Below are positions 50,155 to 58,860 of a stretch of 64,000 bases of DNA, one piece after another; the stretch's first letter is position 1, and each line of letters begins with the position of its first letter. The position numbers and the translations under genes are program-made. Below the pieces are notes generated by a model. It did not search any database, was not told the DNA's origin, and was given only the letters and a program-made list of their open reading frames with translations. The DNA is from Pedobacter cryoconitis (lineage in GTDB: Bacteria; Bacteroidota; Bacteroidia; Sphingobacteriales; Sphingobacteriaceae): NCBI RefSeq assembly GCF_001590605.1, contig NZ_CP014504.1, forward strand, positions 1,612,001-1,676,000, written 5' to 3'.

Positions 50155-51300
50155 ATGCCCTTATCTATTGATAAAAAACGTTCTCATCGTATTGCAACCA
50201 GTATCTTCTTTTTTATAGCCGGACTTACTTATTCCAGCTGGGCATGCCGTATTCATGATATTAAATCTTTCTATACTTTGAGTGATGGAGAACTGGGAAG
50301 CGTGTTATTTGCTTTGCCTGTTGGCTTGATGATCAGCTTACCGATATCAGGGTGGATGGTCACCAAATTTACAAGCCGTAAAGTATTGATTGCGGCAGGT
50401 TTGCTGTTTCCTTTCGTGTTATGTATCATTGGATTGACTTCTCATATCTGGCAATTGGTTATTGTACTGTTTTTCTTTGGATTTTTAAACAATGTGTTTG
50501 AAATCGCTATGAACACACAGGCTGTGGGCATAGAAGAATTATATAAAAGGTCAATTATGGCTTCTTTCCATGGATTGTGGAGTTTAGCCGGCTTTACAGG
50601 CGTTGCTATTGGCACCTTGGCTATTGCACTAAAATGGCCATTCTGGATGCACTTTGTATTGGTTGGCGCACTTTGCTGGATATTGGTATTTTATTCCTGG
50701 CGTTATCTCTTACCAGAAGACGAAGCTTCAGAATCACAGCCCTTATTTGCGAAACCTGACAGCAATATTTTGAAATTGGGCCTGATTGCTTTTGCGAGTC
50801 TGATTACAGAAGGTACGATGTTCGATTGGAGCGGTGTATATTTTAAAACTGTAGTTACCGTTCCCGAAGCGCTAACCACCATGGGATCTATCGCATTTAT
50901 GGCGACAATGGCAGGCGGACGTTTTGCAGCAGATAAGTTTGTAACCCGGTTTGGAATCAGTAAAATCCTTCAATTCAGCGGCATCATTAGTACAACCGGG
51001 CTTTTACTGGCTGTGATGTTTCCAAATATTTATACTGCTACTTTAGGTTTTTTAATGGTAGGAATCGGTGTGTCATCCGTAGTGCCCCTTGTATTGGCGC
51101 TGGCCGGGAAATCAAAGACTATGGCGCCGGGAATGGCAATTGCGGCAGTCTCTACAGTTGGCTTCTTAGGTTTCCTGATTGGCCCGCCAATGATTGGCTT
51201 TATTGCACAGGCAACCAATTTACGCTGGTCGTTCTTATTAATTGCAATCCTTGGATTCGGAACGACATTGCTGGCTTCCCAGATTAAAAAAATGGTTTAG
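50155..51300 (+). CDS. YbjJ-like MFS transporter
   Basis: 381 residues with 12 predicted membrane helices. FFFIAGLTYSSWACRIHDIKSFYTLSDGELGSVLFALPVGLMISLPISGWMVTKFTSRKVLIAAGLLF (about 17-82, given here in pieces) is the N-terminal pattern of the YbjJ group of sugar/metabolite transporters, with motif A degenerate (MVTKFTSRKV). The second half repeats the fold. It lies 71 bases downstream of the phosphatase, beyond a hairpin. Its position after an aminosugar-like enzyme set makes export of the product or import of the precursor sugar reasonable, but there is no direct evidence. Confidence 0.85.
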   Translation: MPLSIDKKRSHRIATSIFFFIAGLTYSSWACRIHDIKSFYTLSDGELGSVLFALPVGLMISLPISGWMVTKFTSRKVLIAAGLLFPFVLCIIGLTSHIWQLVIVLFFFGFLNNVFEIAMNTQAVGIEELYKRSIMASFHGLWSLAGFTGVAIGTLAIALKWPFWMHFVLVGALCWILVFYSWRYLLPEDEASESQPLFAKPDSNILKLGLIAFASLITEGTMFDWSGVYFKTVVTVPEALTTMGSIAFMATMAGGRFAADKFVTRFGISKILQFSGIISTTGLLLAVMFPNIYTATLGFLMVGIGVSSVVPLVLALAGKSKTMAPGMAIAAVSTVGFLGFLIGPPMIGFIAQATNLRWSFLLIAILGFGTTLLASQIKKMV

Positions 51301-51405
51301 ATAACATCAATCAATGCGCTGTAAATCAGTAAATAAAGTCATTTATAATACTATTTAAAGGCATTAAACACAATCTTCAATGAATTCATACTGAATATGG
51401 AATAA

Positions 51406-51421
51406 AAGGGCTGCGGCCCTT
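51406..51421 (+). terminator. Weak hairpin after the MFS gene
   Basis: AAGGGC (51406-51411) pairs with GCCCTT (51416-51421) around a four-base loop TGCG, then ATTTC. It lies about 105 bases past the MFS stop, so assignment as its terminator is tentative. Confidence 0.45.
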
Positions 51422-51559
51422 ATTTCAGTTCCTGAATTTAACACTTGCGGTATTAAATTACTTGTTTTACTTACTCCAATAATCGCGGCTTAAACGTTAT
51501 ATATTTTCATTTAATTACGTTAAATTTAAGTAAGTGTAAACCAAATAATAAATTAACGT

Positions 51560-54448
51560 ATGATGAGAAGATTTACAAAACCAGTATTCTTGCTTTTAAT
51601 GCTCTGTATCACAGCTCTCTGTGTTCAGGCGCAAAGCGTCGTTATTAGCGGAGCAGTTATTGATAAGCTGAGCAAAGCACCTGTCCCTGGAGCAGGAATT
51701 ACCATTAAAGGAAAAACAGTTGGTACGACTACAAATCAGAGCGGAAAGTATGCATTCAGTACGGCCGAAAAAGCACCCTTTACCATTGTTATTTCTTTTT
51801 TGGGTTATACATCCATTGAAAAATTGATCAGCGGAAATACCGCCAATCTGAATGTAGAATTGGAACAGGAAGGTATTCTTGGGCAGGAAGTTGTTATTTC
51901 AGCTTCCAGAACGCCCGAAAAGATATTGGAATCTCCAGTATCTATAGAAAGGATGGGACATAGCGCCATCAAAGAACAAGCTGCTCCATCTTTTTATGAT
52001 GCTTTGAATAATATGAAAGGTGTTGAAGTGAGTACACAGAGTTTAACTTTCAAATCTATCAACACCAGAGGCTTTAATTCAAACGGAAATACCAGGTTTA
52101 ACCAATTTGTCGATGGGATGGATAACCAGGCCCCCGGACTTAATTTTGCGGTAGGTAATATCGTGGGTATTAATGATCTGGATGTAGACAATGTGGAATT
52201 ATTGCCGGGTGCATCATCAGCACTTTATGGTGCAGGTGGAATTAATGGCACCATGCTGATGACTTCCAAAAGCCCTTTTGATTATCAAGGACCTAGTTTT
52301 CAGTTTAAAACCGGAATTAACCATGTCAACGACAACAATACAGGTGTACAGCCTTACAATCAACTGGATGTCCGCCTTGCGAAGGCCTGGAACAATAAAT
52401 TCGCTGTTAAGGGAACTTTCTCTTTTCTTCAGGCACAAGACTGGCAAGCAGATAATTTCTCCAATTTTGACCGTGCTGCAAGGAAGGGAAAAGATGGCAA
52501 CAGAAATTCAGATCCGAATTATGACGGGATTAATGTATATGGTGACGAAGTAAGCCAAAACATGCGGAATGTGGCACAGTCAGTATTAAATGCCGGGACT
52601 TCTGGTTTTGTTCAGGGGGCGCTTGGATTGATAGCACCTCCAACTGCCGCACAGATTGATGCGTTCAAGTCAAATCCTGCAGGATTAAATGCATTAAATG
52701 GTTTTTTAAGGACCAACGCGACCATGAGGCCTTTTTATGCAGGGCTGAATACGCCAGGTTTATTGCCTGATCAGAATGTATCCCGCACGGGTTATGAGGA
52801 AAGTTCATTAGTAGATTATAAAACACAATCACTTAAGGCTTCAGGTTCAGCAAATTACCGTTTCAGTAAGACTGTAGAAGCTATTGCGCAAGTTTACTGG
52901 GGCAGTGGCACTTCTGTTTATACGGGGTCGGACCGTTATTCTTTGCGAAATTTCAGTATCGGACAGTATAAACTGGAGTTAAAAGGCCAGGACTTTTTTT
53001 TAAGAGGTTATACCACACAAGAACGTTCAGGTGATTCTTATATCGCTTCCATTCTGGGCAGTTATATCAATGAAACTTCTAAAAAATCTACAGATTGGTT
53101 TCCTCAGTATGTAGGGAATTATATTGGTGCAAAGTCTCAGGGAGCTACAGATGCTGCTGCTTATGCGGCAGCAAGAGCAGCGGCTGACCAGGGCAGGTTT
53201 GTTCCGGGTTCCAAAGCGTTTGGACTGGCTAAGGAACAAATCCTGAATACAACCATTGCAGGTACAGATTTTAAAAAAGGAATTTACGGAGCGAAATTTA
53301 ATGATAAGACTAATTTATATCATTACGAAGGAATGTATAATTTCAGCAACTTATTTAATAACGTTGTTGAATTTCAATTGGGTGCCTCTTATCGTTTGTA
53401 CCAGTTAAGATCAAATGGAACTATCTTTAATGACTTGGTTGATGAGATTAATATTAAAGAATATGGAAGCTTTGCCCAATTAGGCAAAAAGTTCTTTGAA
53501 GATAAACTTAAGTTGACAGTTTCTGGCCGTTATGATAAAAGTACCAATTTTGATGGCCGGTTTACCCCGAGGGTTACGGGTGTTTATACCGTAGCTAAGA
53601 ACAATAACATCCGGGTCTCTTACCAGACCGGATATCGTAACCCGACTACACAGAACCAGTATATTGATTTGTCAGTGGGTGGTGGTTCACAAAGATTAAT
53701 CGGTGGAATCCCTGAAATTTTAAATAAATATAGCTTATTTGCAAATCAGGCTTATACAGACGTCAGTTATAGAGCTTTTTTAGCAGCGGCAGCAGCTGGA
53801 AACCCTGATCCGACCTTGTTAAAAAGCTATAGTTTTGATGCAAAAGGGGTGAGGCCCGAAAGTGTTCAGGCTTTTGAAGTAGGTTATAAAGGTCTGCTTG
53901 GTCCTAAATTCCTGATCGATGCTTATGCCTATTACAATATTTACAAGAATTTTATTACTGCAGTAGATGTTTATCAAAGAAATACTGACGGATCAGGTTT
54001 TACTAAATTCGGTGTTCCCGTAAATGCTGCAGGAAAAGTGACTTCTTATGGTGCAGCATTGGGAATTGATTATTTACTCGCTAATTATAATTTGAGTGGT
54101 AATATATCATACAATAACATCGGTGATATTCCTGATAATTACATTAATGATTTTAACACACCAAAAATCAGGTATAATCTGGGTATAGCAAAAAGAGAAT
54201 TGATTAAAAACGTTGGGTTCAATGTAAATTATCGCTGGCAAGGAAAATTCTACTGGAATTCTTCTTTTGCCTCTGGCGATGTGCCTGCATTTGCCTCACT
54301 TGATGCACAGGTTAACCTGAAAATCCCTTCGGTAAACTCTATGATCAAAATAGGGGGCTCAAATGTGCTGAATAAGTATAATTTCACTTCTTACGGAAAT
54401 CCCGCAGTTGGCGCAATTTATTACGTGGCTTATGCATTTAATCCATAA
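51560..54448 (+). CDS. TonB-dependent outer-membrane receptor with carboxypeptidase-like N-domain
   Basis: 962 residues. Signal peptide (about 1-25), then a CarboxypepD_reg-like beta-sandwich (about 26-110; VVISGAVIDKLSKAPVPGAGITIKGKTVGTTTNQSGKYAF), a plug (about 110-245; SASRTPEKILESPVSIERM, YDALNNMKGVEVSTQS, VDNVELLPGASSALYGAGGINGTMLM) and a 22-strand barrel to the end. No SusD partner follows. Ala-rich loops (DAAAYAAARAAADQG near 535) are unusual. It is separated from the next peptidase gene by a hairpin and about 216 bases; the pair could feed peptides to the cell. The ligand is unknown. Confidence 0.9.
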   Translation: MMRRFTKPVFLLLMLCITALCVQAQSVVISGAVIDKLSKAPVPGAGITIKGKTVGTTTNQSGKYAFSTAEKAPFTIVISFLGYTSIEKLISGNTANLNVELEQEGILGQEVVISASRTPEKILESPVSIERMGHSAIKEQAAPSFYDALNNMKGVEVSTQSLTFKSINTRGFNSNGNTRFNQFVDGMDNQAPGLNFAVGNIVGINDLDVDNVELLPGASSALYGAGGINGTMLMTSKSPFDYQGPSFQFKTGINHVNDNNTGVQPYNQLDVRLAKAWNNKFAVKGTFSFLQAQDWQADNFSNFDRAARKGKDGNRNSDPNYDGINVYGDEVSQNMRNVAQSVLNAGTSGFVQGALGLIAPPTAAQIDAFKSNPAGLNALNGFLRTNATMRPFYAGLNTPGLLPDQNVSRTGYEESSLVDYKTQSLKASGSANYRFSKTVEAIAQVYWGSGTSVYTGSDRYSLRNFSIGQYKLELKGQDFFLRGYTTQERSGDSYIASILGSYINETSKKSTDWFPQYVGNYIGAKSQGATDAAAYAAARAAADQGRFVPGSKAFGLAKEQILNTTIAGTDFKKGIYGAKFNDKTNLYHYEGMYNFSNLFNNVVEFQLGASYRLYQLRSNGTIFNDLVDEINIKEYGSFAQLGKKFFEDKLKLTVSGRYDKSTNFDGRFTPRVTGVYTVAKNNNIRVSYQTGYRNPTTQNQYIDLSVGGGSQRLIGGIPEILNKYSLFANQAYTDVSYRAFLAAAAAGNPDPTLLKSYSFDAKGVRPESVQAFEVGYKGLLGPKFLIDAYAYYNIYKNFITAVDVYQRNTDGSGFTKFGVPVNAAGKVTSYGAALGIDYLLANYNLSGNISYNNIGDIPDNYINDFNTPKIRYNLGIAKRELIKNVGFNVNYRWQGKFYWNSSFASGDVPAFASLDAQVNLKIPSVNSMIKIGGSNVLNKYNFTSYGNPAVGAIYYVAYAFNP

Positions 54449-54456
54449 TGAGCTTA

Positions 54457-54492
54457 TTATGTCACCTGAAATATTAATTTCAGGTGACATAA
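54457..54492. terminator. Perfect 16-bp hairpin after the TonB receptor
   Basis: Arms 54457-54472 and 54477-54492 are exact complements around ATTA. It lies nine bases past the receptor stop and ends its transcript. No opposing gene faces it. Confidence 0.88.
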
Positions 54493-54664
54493 ACTATTGC
54501 TACCCAAATCCTGAGAGAATTGATGAATGCTCAAATTTAATCCTTCCTGTTTTACGATTGTCCGGAGGTATATATAATACGTCCAAACAATCGTATTTAT
54601 TACAAAAGAGCTTCTGCTAATTCGTTTTTAATAAATAATTTAGACCGTTTATTAAAAACCATAA

Positions 54665-57169
54665 ATGAAGAAACTTTACCTACCAATTTTACTGTCACTC
54701 TTTACAGGGTACAGCGCAATGGCGCAAACACAAACATTTACTATTACAGAATCATCAATCGCTGCCCCAAAAGCAAATTATCAGCTGGCCTCAAGGTTTT
54801 CGCCAGCCAAAGTTAAGAAGATGGTCTACTCAATCGAAGCAGATCCGCATTGGATGAAATTAAGCAACCGGTTTTGGTATGCTTATGAATCGCCAGCAGG
54901 TAAAGAATGGTACCTGGTAGATCCATCAGCAAAAACTAAAAAGAAAATCTTTGACAAGGCAAAACTCGCTGCTGAAATTACGACCATTATTCGTGATCCT
55001 TTTGATGCACAACATCTGCCTTTAGAAAACCTGAAATTCTCAAGCGATGAGAAATCAATTACTTTTGAAGTGAAAAGTTCGATTGATGAACCTAAAAAAG
55101 ATAGAAAAGATAAGAAAGCAGCAGACTCTACGCAGAAAAAAATCTTCTCTTTTCACTATGTGCTTGCCAGTGCAAAGCTGACAGAGATCCCTAATTATTC
55201 TAAACCTAAAGAAAAGCCGAAATGGGCCTCAGTAGCACCAGATTCTTCTGCTATTATTTTTAGCAGAAACTATAATCTGTACTGGATGGATAGAGAAAAT
55301 TATAAAAAAGCAGTCAAGAATGAAGATGACAGCACAATTGTAGAACATCAATTGACTAAGGATGGGGTTAAATTCTATTCTTATGGTGCTAATGGAGATG
55401 GAGAAAACAATGTAGAAAATGAAAAGAATAATAAAAAAAGGAGAGGGGCATACGTGTTATGGTCACCAGATGCTAAAAATTTCGTATTAAACAGAGAAGA
55501 TGAACGCAAGGTAAAGGATCTTTGGGTAATCAATAGTATAGCTGAAGGCAGACCAACATTAGAGACTTATAAATACCAGATGCCCGGTGAAGCTGAAGCA
55601 CCAGTGAATGAATTGCTGTTATTTAATTTTGGAACTAAAACGTATAAAAAACTAAATACGTCAGCTTTCAAAGATCAGGATTTCTCTTTGTGGGATGCGC
55701 CGGCACTCAACAAAAACAGAGACAACGAATTCAGACCATCTATTTGGCTGGGTACAAATAGCAAGATCTATTTCTCTCGTAAAAGCAGGGACTTAAAAAG
55801 AGTGGATTTGTGTGCAATTGATATTCACAATGAAACGGTTACTCCTTTAATTGAGGAGCGTTTTAACACCTATCTGCAAACTAGCCGTCCAGGACTGGTA
55901 AATGACGGAAAAGAAATCATTCATTGGTCTGAACGTGACGGATGGGGACATTTTTATCTGTTCGATGCTGCTGGGAAATTGAAAAATCAAATTACTAAAG
56001 GTGCTTTTCATTGCGAAGACATTGTCAATGTGGATCAAAAAAACAGGGTACTTTATTTTACGGCTAATGGCAGGGAAACTAAAGAAAACCCTTATTATCT
56101 GCATTTGTACCGGATCAATTTTGATGGTTCAGGAATCAAGTTGCTTAATGCCGGAGATTTTGATCATGCAATAAGCATGAATGATGAAGCCAGGTTTTTT
56201 GTAGACAATTCATCAAGAGTGAATACTGCTCCAAAAGCAATAGTAAAAGACAACAATGGCCAGGTAGTCATGGAACTGGAAACTACTGATCTTTCTCTAT
56301 TGATGGCTACCGGATATAAATTTCCAGAGCCATTCACTGTAAAAGCTGACGATGGTATCACTGATCTTTATGGAGTGATGTACAAGCCTTTTGATTTCGA
56401 TCCGAATAAAAAGTACCCAATCATTGAGTATGTATATCCTGGTCCGCAAACAGAAGCGGTAAATAAGGCGTTTAGCAAAAGCATGGATAGAACAGACCGG
56501 TTGGCACAGTTTGGCTATATTGTTATTACTGTGGGAAATCGTGGTGGAAACCCAGCAAGATCTAAATGGTACCATACTTATGGTTATGGAAATCTGCGTG
56601 ATTACGGACTGGCAGATAAAAAAGCTGCAATAGAGCAATTGGCAGACAGAAATAAATTTATTGATATCAGCAAAGTAGGGATTACCGGACATTCTGGTGG
56701 GGGCTTTATGTCTACAGCTGCAATGCTGGTTTATCCTGACTTTTTTAAAGCTGCAGTATCCAACGCAGGTAACCATGATAACAATATTTACAACCGCTGG
56801 TGGAGCGAAACACACCATGGTGTAAAAGAAGTTATTACAGCAAAAGGTGATACAACTTTTAAATATAGCATTGACAAGAATCCTGACCTCGCAAAAAATC
56901 TTAAGGGGCATTTAATGCTGATGACAGGTGATATTGACAACAATGTACACCCGGCAAATACGATCAGGGTCGCAAATGCTTTAATGAAAGCCGGCAAACG
57001 TTTTGAGTTTGTAATTGTACCCGGACAGCGTCATGGATTCGGAGATTTAACAGAATATACATTCTGGAAATTAGCAGATCACTTCAATAAATATTTGATT
57101 GGCGATTCTTCAGCTGCTGACCAGGTTGATATCGTGGAGATGGAAAAAGAAATAGAGCAGAAAAAATAA
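54665..57169 (+). CDS. DPP4-like prolyl oligopeptidase family serine peptidase (S9)
   Basis: 834 residues. The signal peptide MKKLYLPILLSLFTGYSAMAQ (about 1-21) points to a periplasmic or surface location. A beta-propeller region (about 60-540) is followed by the alpha/beta hydrolase domain. The catalytic Ser in GITGHSGGGFMSTA is near 677, Asp in LMTGDIDNNVHPANT near 755 and His in PGQRHGFGD near 789. S9 enzymes cleave after proline in short peptides. A Lys-rich insertion (RKDKKAADSTQKK, near 150) lies in the propeller. The gene follows a large TonB receptor and is followed by a hairpin terminator; peptide utilisation is the likely role. Confidence 0.92.
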   Translation: MKKLYLPILLSLFTGYSAMAQTQTFTITESSIAAPKANYQLASRFSPAKVKKMVYSIEADPHWMKLSNRFWYAYESPAGKEWYLVDPSAKTKKKIFDKAKLAAEITTIIRDPFDAQHLPLENLKFSSDEKSITFEVKSSIDEPKKDRKDKKAADSTQKKIFSFHYVLASAKLTEIPNYSKPKEKPKWASVAPDSSAIIFSRNYNLYWMDRENYKKAVKNEDDSTIVEHQLTKDGVKFYSYGANGDGENNVENEKNNKKRRGAYVLWSPDAKNFVLNREDERKVKDLWVINSIAEGRPTLETYKYQMPGEAEAPVNELLLFNFGTKTYKKLNTSAFKDQDFSLWDAPALNKNRDNEFRPSIWLGTNSKIYFSRKSRDLKRVDLCAIDIHNETVTPLIEERFNTYLQTSRPGLVNDGKEIIHWSERDGWGHFYLFDAAGKLKNQITKGAFHCEDIVNVDQKNRVLYFTANGRETKENPYYLHLYRINFDGSGIKLLNAGDFDHAISMNDEARFFVDNSSRVNTAPKAIVKDNNGQVVMELETTDLSLLMATGYKFPEPFTVKADDGITDLYGVMYKPFDFDPNKKYPIIEYVYPGPQTEAVNKAFSKSMDRTDRLAQFGYIVITVGNRGGNPARSKWYHTYGYGNLRDYGLADKKAAIEQLADRNKFIDISKVGITGHSGGGFMSTAAMLVYPDFFKAAVSNAGNHDNNIYNRWWSETHHGVKEVITAKGDTTFKYSIDKNPDLAKNLKGHLMLMTGDIDNNVHPANTIRVANALMKAGKRFEFVIVPGQRHGFGDLTEYTFWKLADHFNKYLIGDSSAADQVDIVEMEKEIEQKK

Positions 57170-57182
57170 TTGTGCTTATTGA

Positions 57183-57225
57183 TGAAACTGGCCTGAATGC
57201 CTTAAATGGTTAAAGGTCAGTTTCA
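57183..57225 (+). terminator. 12-bp hairpin terminator after the DPP4-like gene
   Basis: TGAAACTGGCCT (57183-57194) pairs with AGGTCAGTTTCA (57214-57225) with one G-T wobble, followed by TTTTAC. It is 14 bases beyond the stop. Confidence 0.8.
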
Positions 57226-57424
57226 TTTTACAATATTCTTTGCCATTATTAGTTGTTGGTAAGCTTTAAAACTGTATATTATTCCCTTTTACATTATTGT
57301 TATATAATTAACATTATGTTAAGTACGTTTTTGGGATACGTCCCCCGGCTCATAAAAACATCAATCCTGGATGTGTATCTTGAATCTCTCCGGCCTTCTC
57401 CATCAGGCTGATCCTTCTGGTCGC

Positions 57425-58342
57425 TTATTGGAAACTATTCGTGAATTTTGTTGTCGAAAAACTTTTTCGCTCTGAAGATCCACCATTTAAAAATAAGCCA
57501 GAGATCGTTTCTAATTTAAATACTCCATTCAGAATAAACATTGTTTTGGCATTTACATAGAACACGCCATCATAAGTCTTCTGTTTTTTACTCAGACCTA
57601 ATGAAATCCCGGCCGGTGCTCCTTCTGCATTTACGCTCTTGCTTGCATTATCTTTATAAATCTCCTTGCTTTTCAATGATACTGTCAGGTTATCTCTATC
57701 AATTTTCAGGATAGTGAATGTATTTTCTATTTTCCTGTCGTTTAATTCAATTGAAGTGTTCCAGCTGTTGTTTACTGCTACGTTTGCAGGTAAACCGGCA
57801 TTAAAAATTAAGCCATTCCAGTACATATCCGACTCGTAAACCGGGAGTTCACTGTTCCATAATTTATTGACTTTGCTCAAATTCGGAGTTGTATCAGTAG
57901 TTTTATGTTTCTCAATAACCATTACAGATGACTTATTAAGTACATCTGTAAATTTCTTCACCAGCCTTTCAGATCCATCTGTAGATTCAAATGAATTATC
58001 AGAATCATATTTTAAAACTCCAAATGGCCTGTCTAAGATGAGGATTGCTCTTTTAAGTTTCTTTTCAGCCCCTGCTTGATCTGAAGTTTTTTTATCAAAT
58101 TTGGTTTCCCACGTTAATATTTCAGTTTTACTGGATGAATTGCCAATGGCTTGATTATGATCAGGTTTTTGACTGCCATCAACCGATATCTGGCTCCCAT
58201 TATCAGTCTTATTCTCGATGACCGAAATTAGCCTATGCCCTTTATAACCCTCAAAATCAGGTTTTTTGACCTGCGACTTTGCAGAGGAGACAAAAAATAA
58301 AAAAACTATTAAATTAGTAGCGTATATTAATTTTCTTTTCAT
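57425..58342 (-). CDS. Secreted hypothetical protein (305 residues)
   Basis: The signal peptide MKRKLIYATNLIVFLFFVSSAKSQ is at about 1-24. The rest is a beta-rich polar domain with many Ser, Asn, Asp and Lys. A hydrophobic stretch VYESDMYWNGLIFNAGLPANVAVNNSWNTSIELNDRK lies near 170-206, and a C-terminal repeatedly hydrophobic beta stretch KTMFILNGVFKLETISGLFL near 268-287. I recognise no family and claim no function. It faces the small secreted protein gene and the barrel protein across a divergent 158-base region that probably holds promoters for both sides. No cysteine pair or lipobox is seen, so it is likely periplasmic or extracellular. Confidence 0.65.
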   Translation of the reverse strand: MKRKLIYATNLIVFLFFVSSAKSQVKKPDFEGYKGHRLISVIENKTDNGSQISVDGSQKPDHNQAIGNSSSKTEILTWETKFDKKTSDQAGAEKKLKRAILILDRPFGVLKYDSDNSFESTDGSERLVKKFTDVLNKSSVMVIEKHKTTDTTPNLSKVNKLWNSELPVYESDMYWNGLIFNAGLPANVAVNNSWNTSIELNDRKIENTFTILKIDRDNLTVSLKSKEIYKDNASKSVNAEGAPAGISLGLSKKQKTYDGVFYVNAKTMFILNGVFKLETISGLFLNGGSSERKSFSTTKFTNSFQ

Positions 58343-58500
58343 TCTGGTGATATTTAATTATGAATGCAATTATAGTAAACTTTATATTTAATTAACGCTT
58401 GTAATGAGAATTAAAATTTCTTATATTAACCTTCAGTTGATGATATTAGAATAAGGCTTATATCAAAAAGAATTAATTTAACCATTTAAAGCTTAAAATC

Positions 58501-58791
58501 ATGAAAAAAGTTCTCTTAATCGTTATGTTAGCATTTGCAGGAACCACCTTTGCTAACGCGTTTACAAAATCAGATTTTGTAAATATGATTACCCCTATTG
58601 CAAATAATAGCTATTCACTTAATGAATTGATATCAACAAATGCTGCTATCGAATATACATCTTTAGAAAATATTCAGTCTAATGCTAACCGAAAACTGCC
58701 ACATGGTGATGTAACCGATGAAGATGGAAACGTAGTTGGCTGGTGGGTTTATGACGGAAACTCCGGCGTACTGCTTATCTATCTTTATTAA
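58501..58791 (+). CDS. Small secreted hypothetical protein (96 residues)
   Basis: Signal peptide MKKVLLIVMLAFAGTTFANAF (cleavage after ANA near residue 20) and a short mature part of about 76 residues. The second half is KLPHGDVTDEDGNVVGWWVYDGNSGVLLIYLY, in which a Gly-Trp-Trp-Val motif and the hydrophobic last residues YLY stand out. No known family was recognised. It lies 69 bases upstream of the barrel protein in the same direction and may be cotranscribed. A secreted ligand, peptide precursor or periplasmic partner of the barrel is possible but only inferred from position. Confidence 0.65.
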   Translation: MKKVLLIVMLAFAGTTFANAFTKSDFVNMITPIANNSYSLNELISTNAAIEYTSLENIQSNANRKLPHGDVTDEDGNVVGWWVYDGNSGVLLIYLY

Positions 58792-58860
58792 AAAATAAAT
58801 ATCATTAACTGGATCTAAGCCTTATTTTAGTTAAAAATATCAACTCAAACCGGATAACCT

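Noticed and set aside
54408..54620. 70-residue open frame overlapping the end of the TonB receptor
   Set aside because: It overlaps the receptor's last codons and the palindrome, lacks a promoter and has no recognisable protein features.
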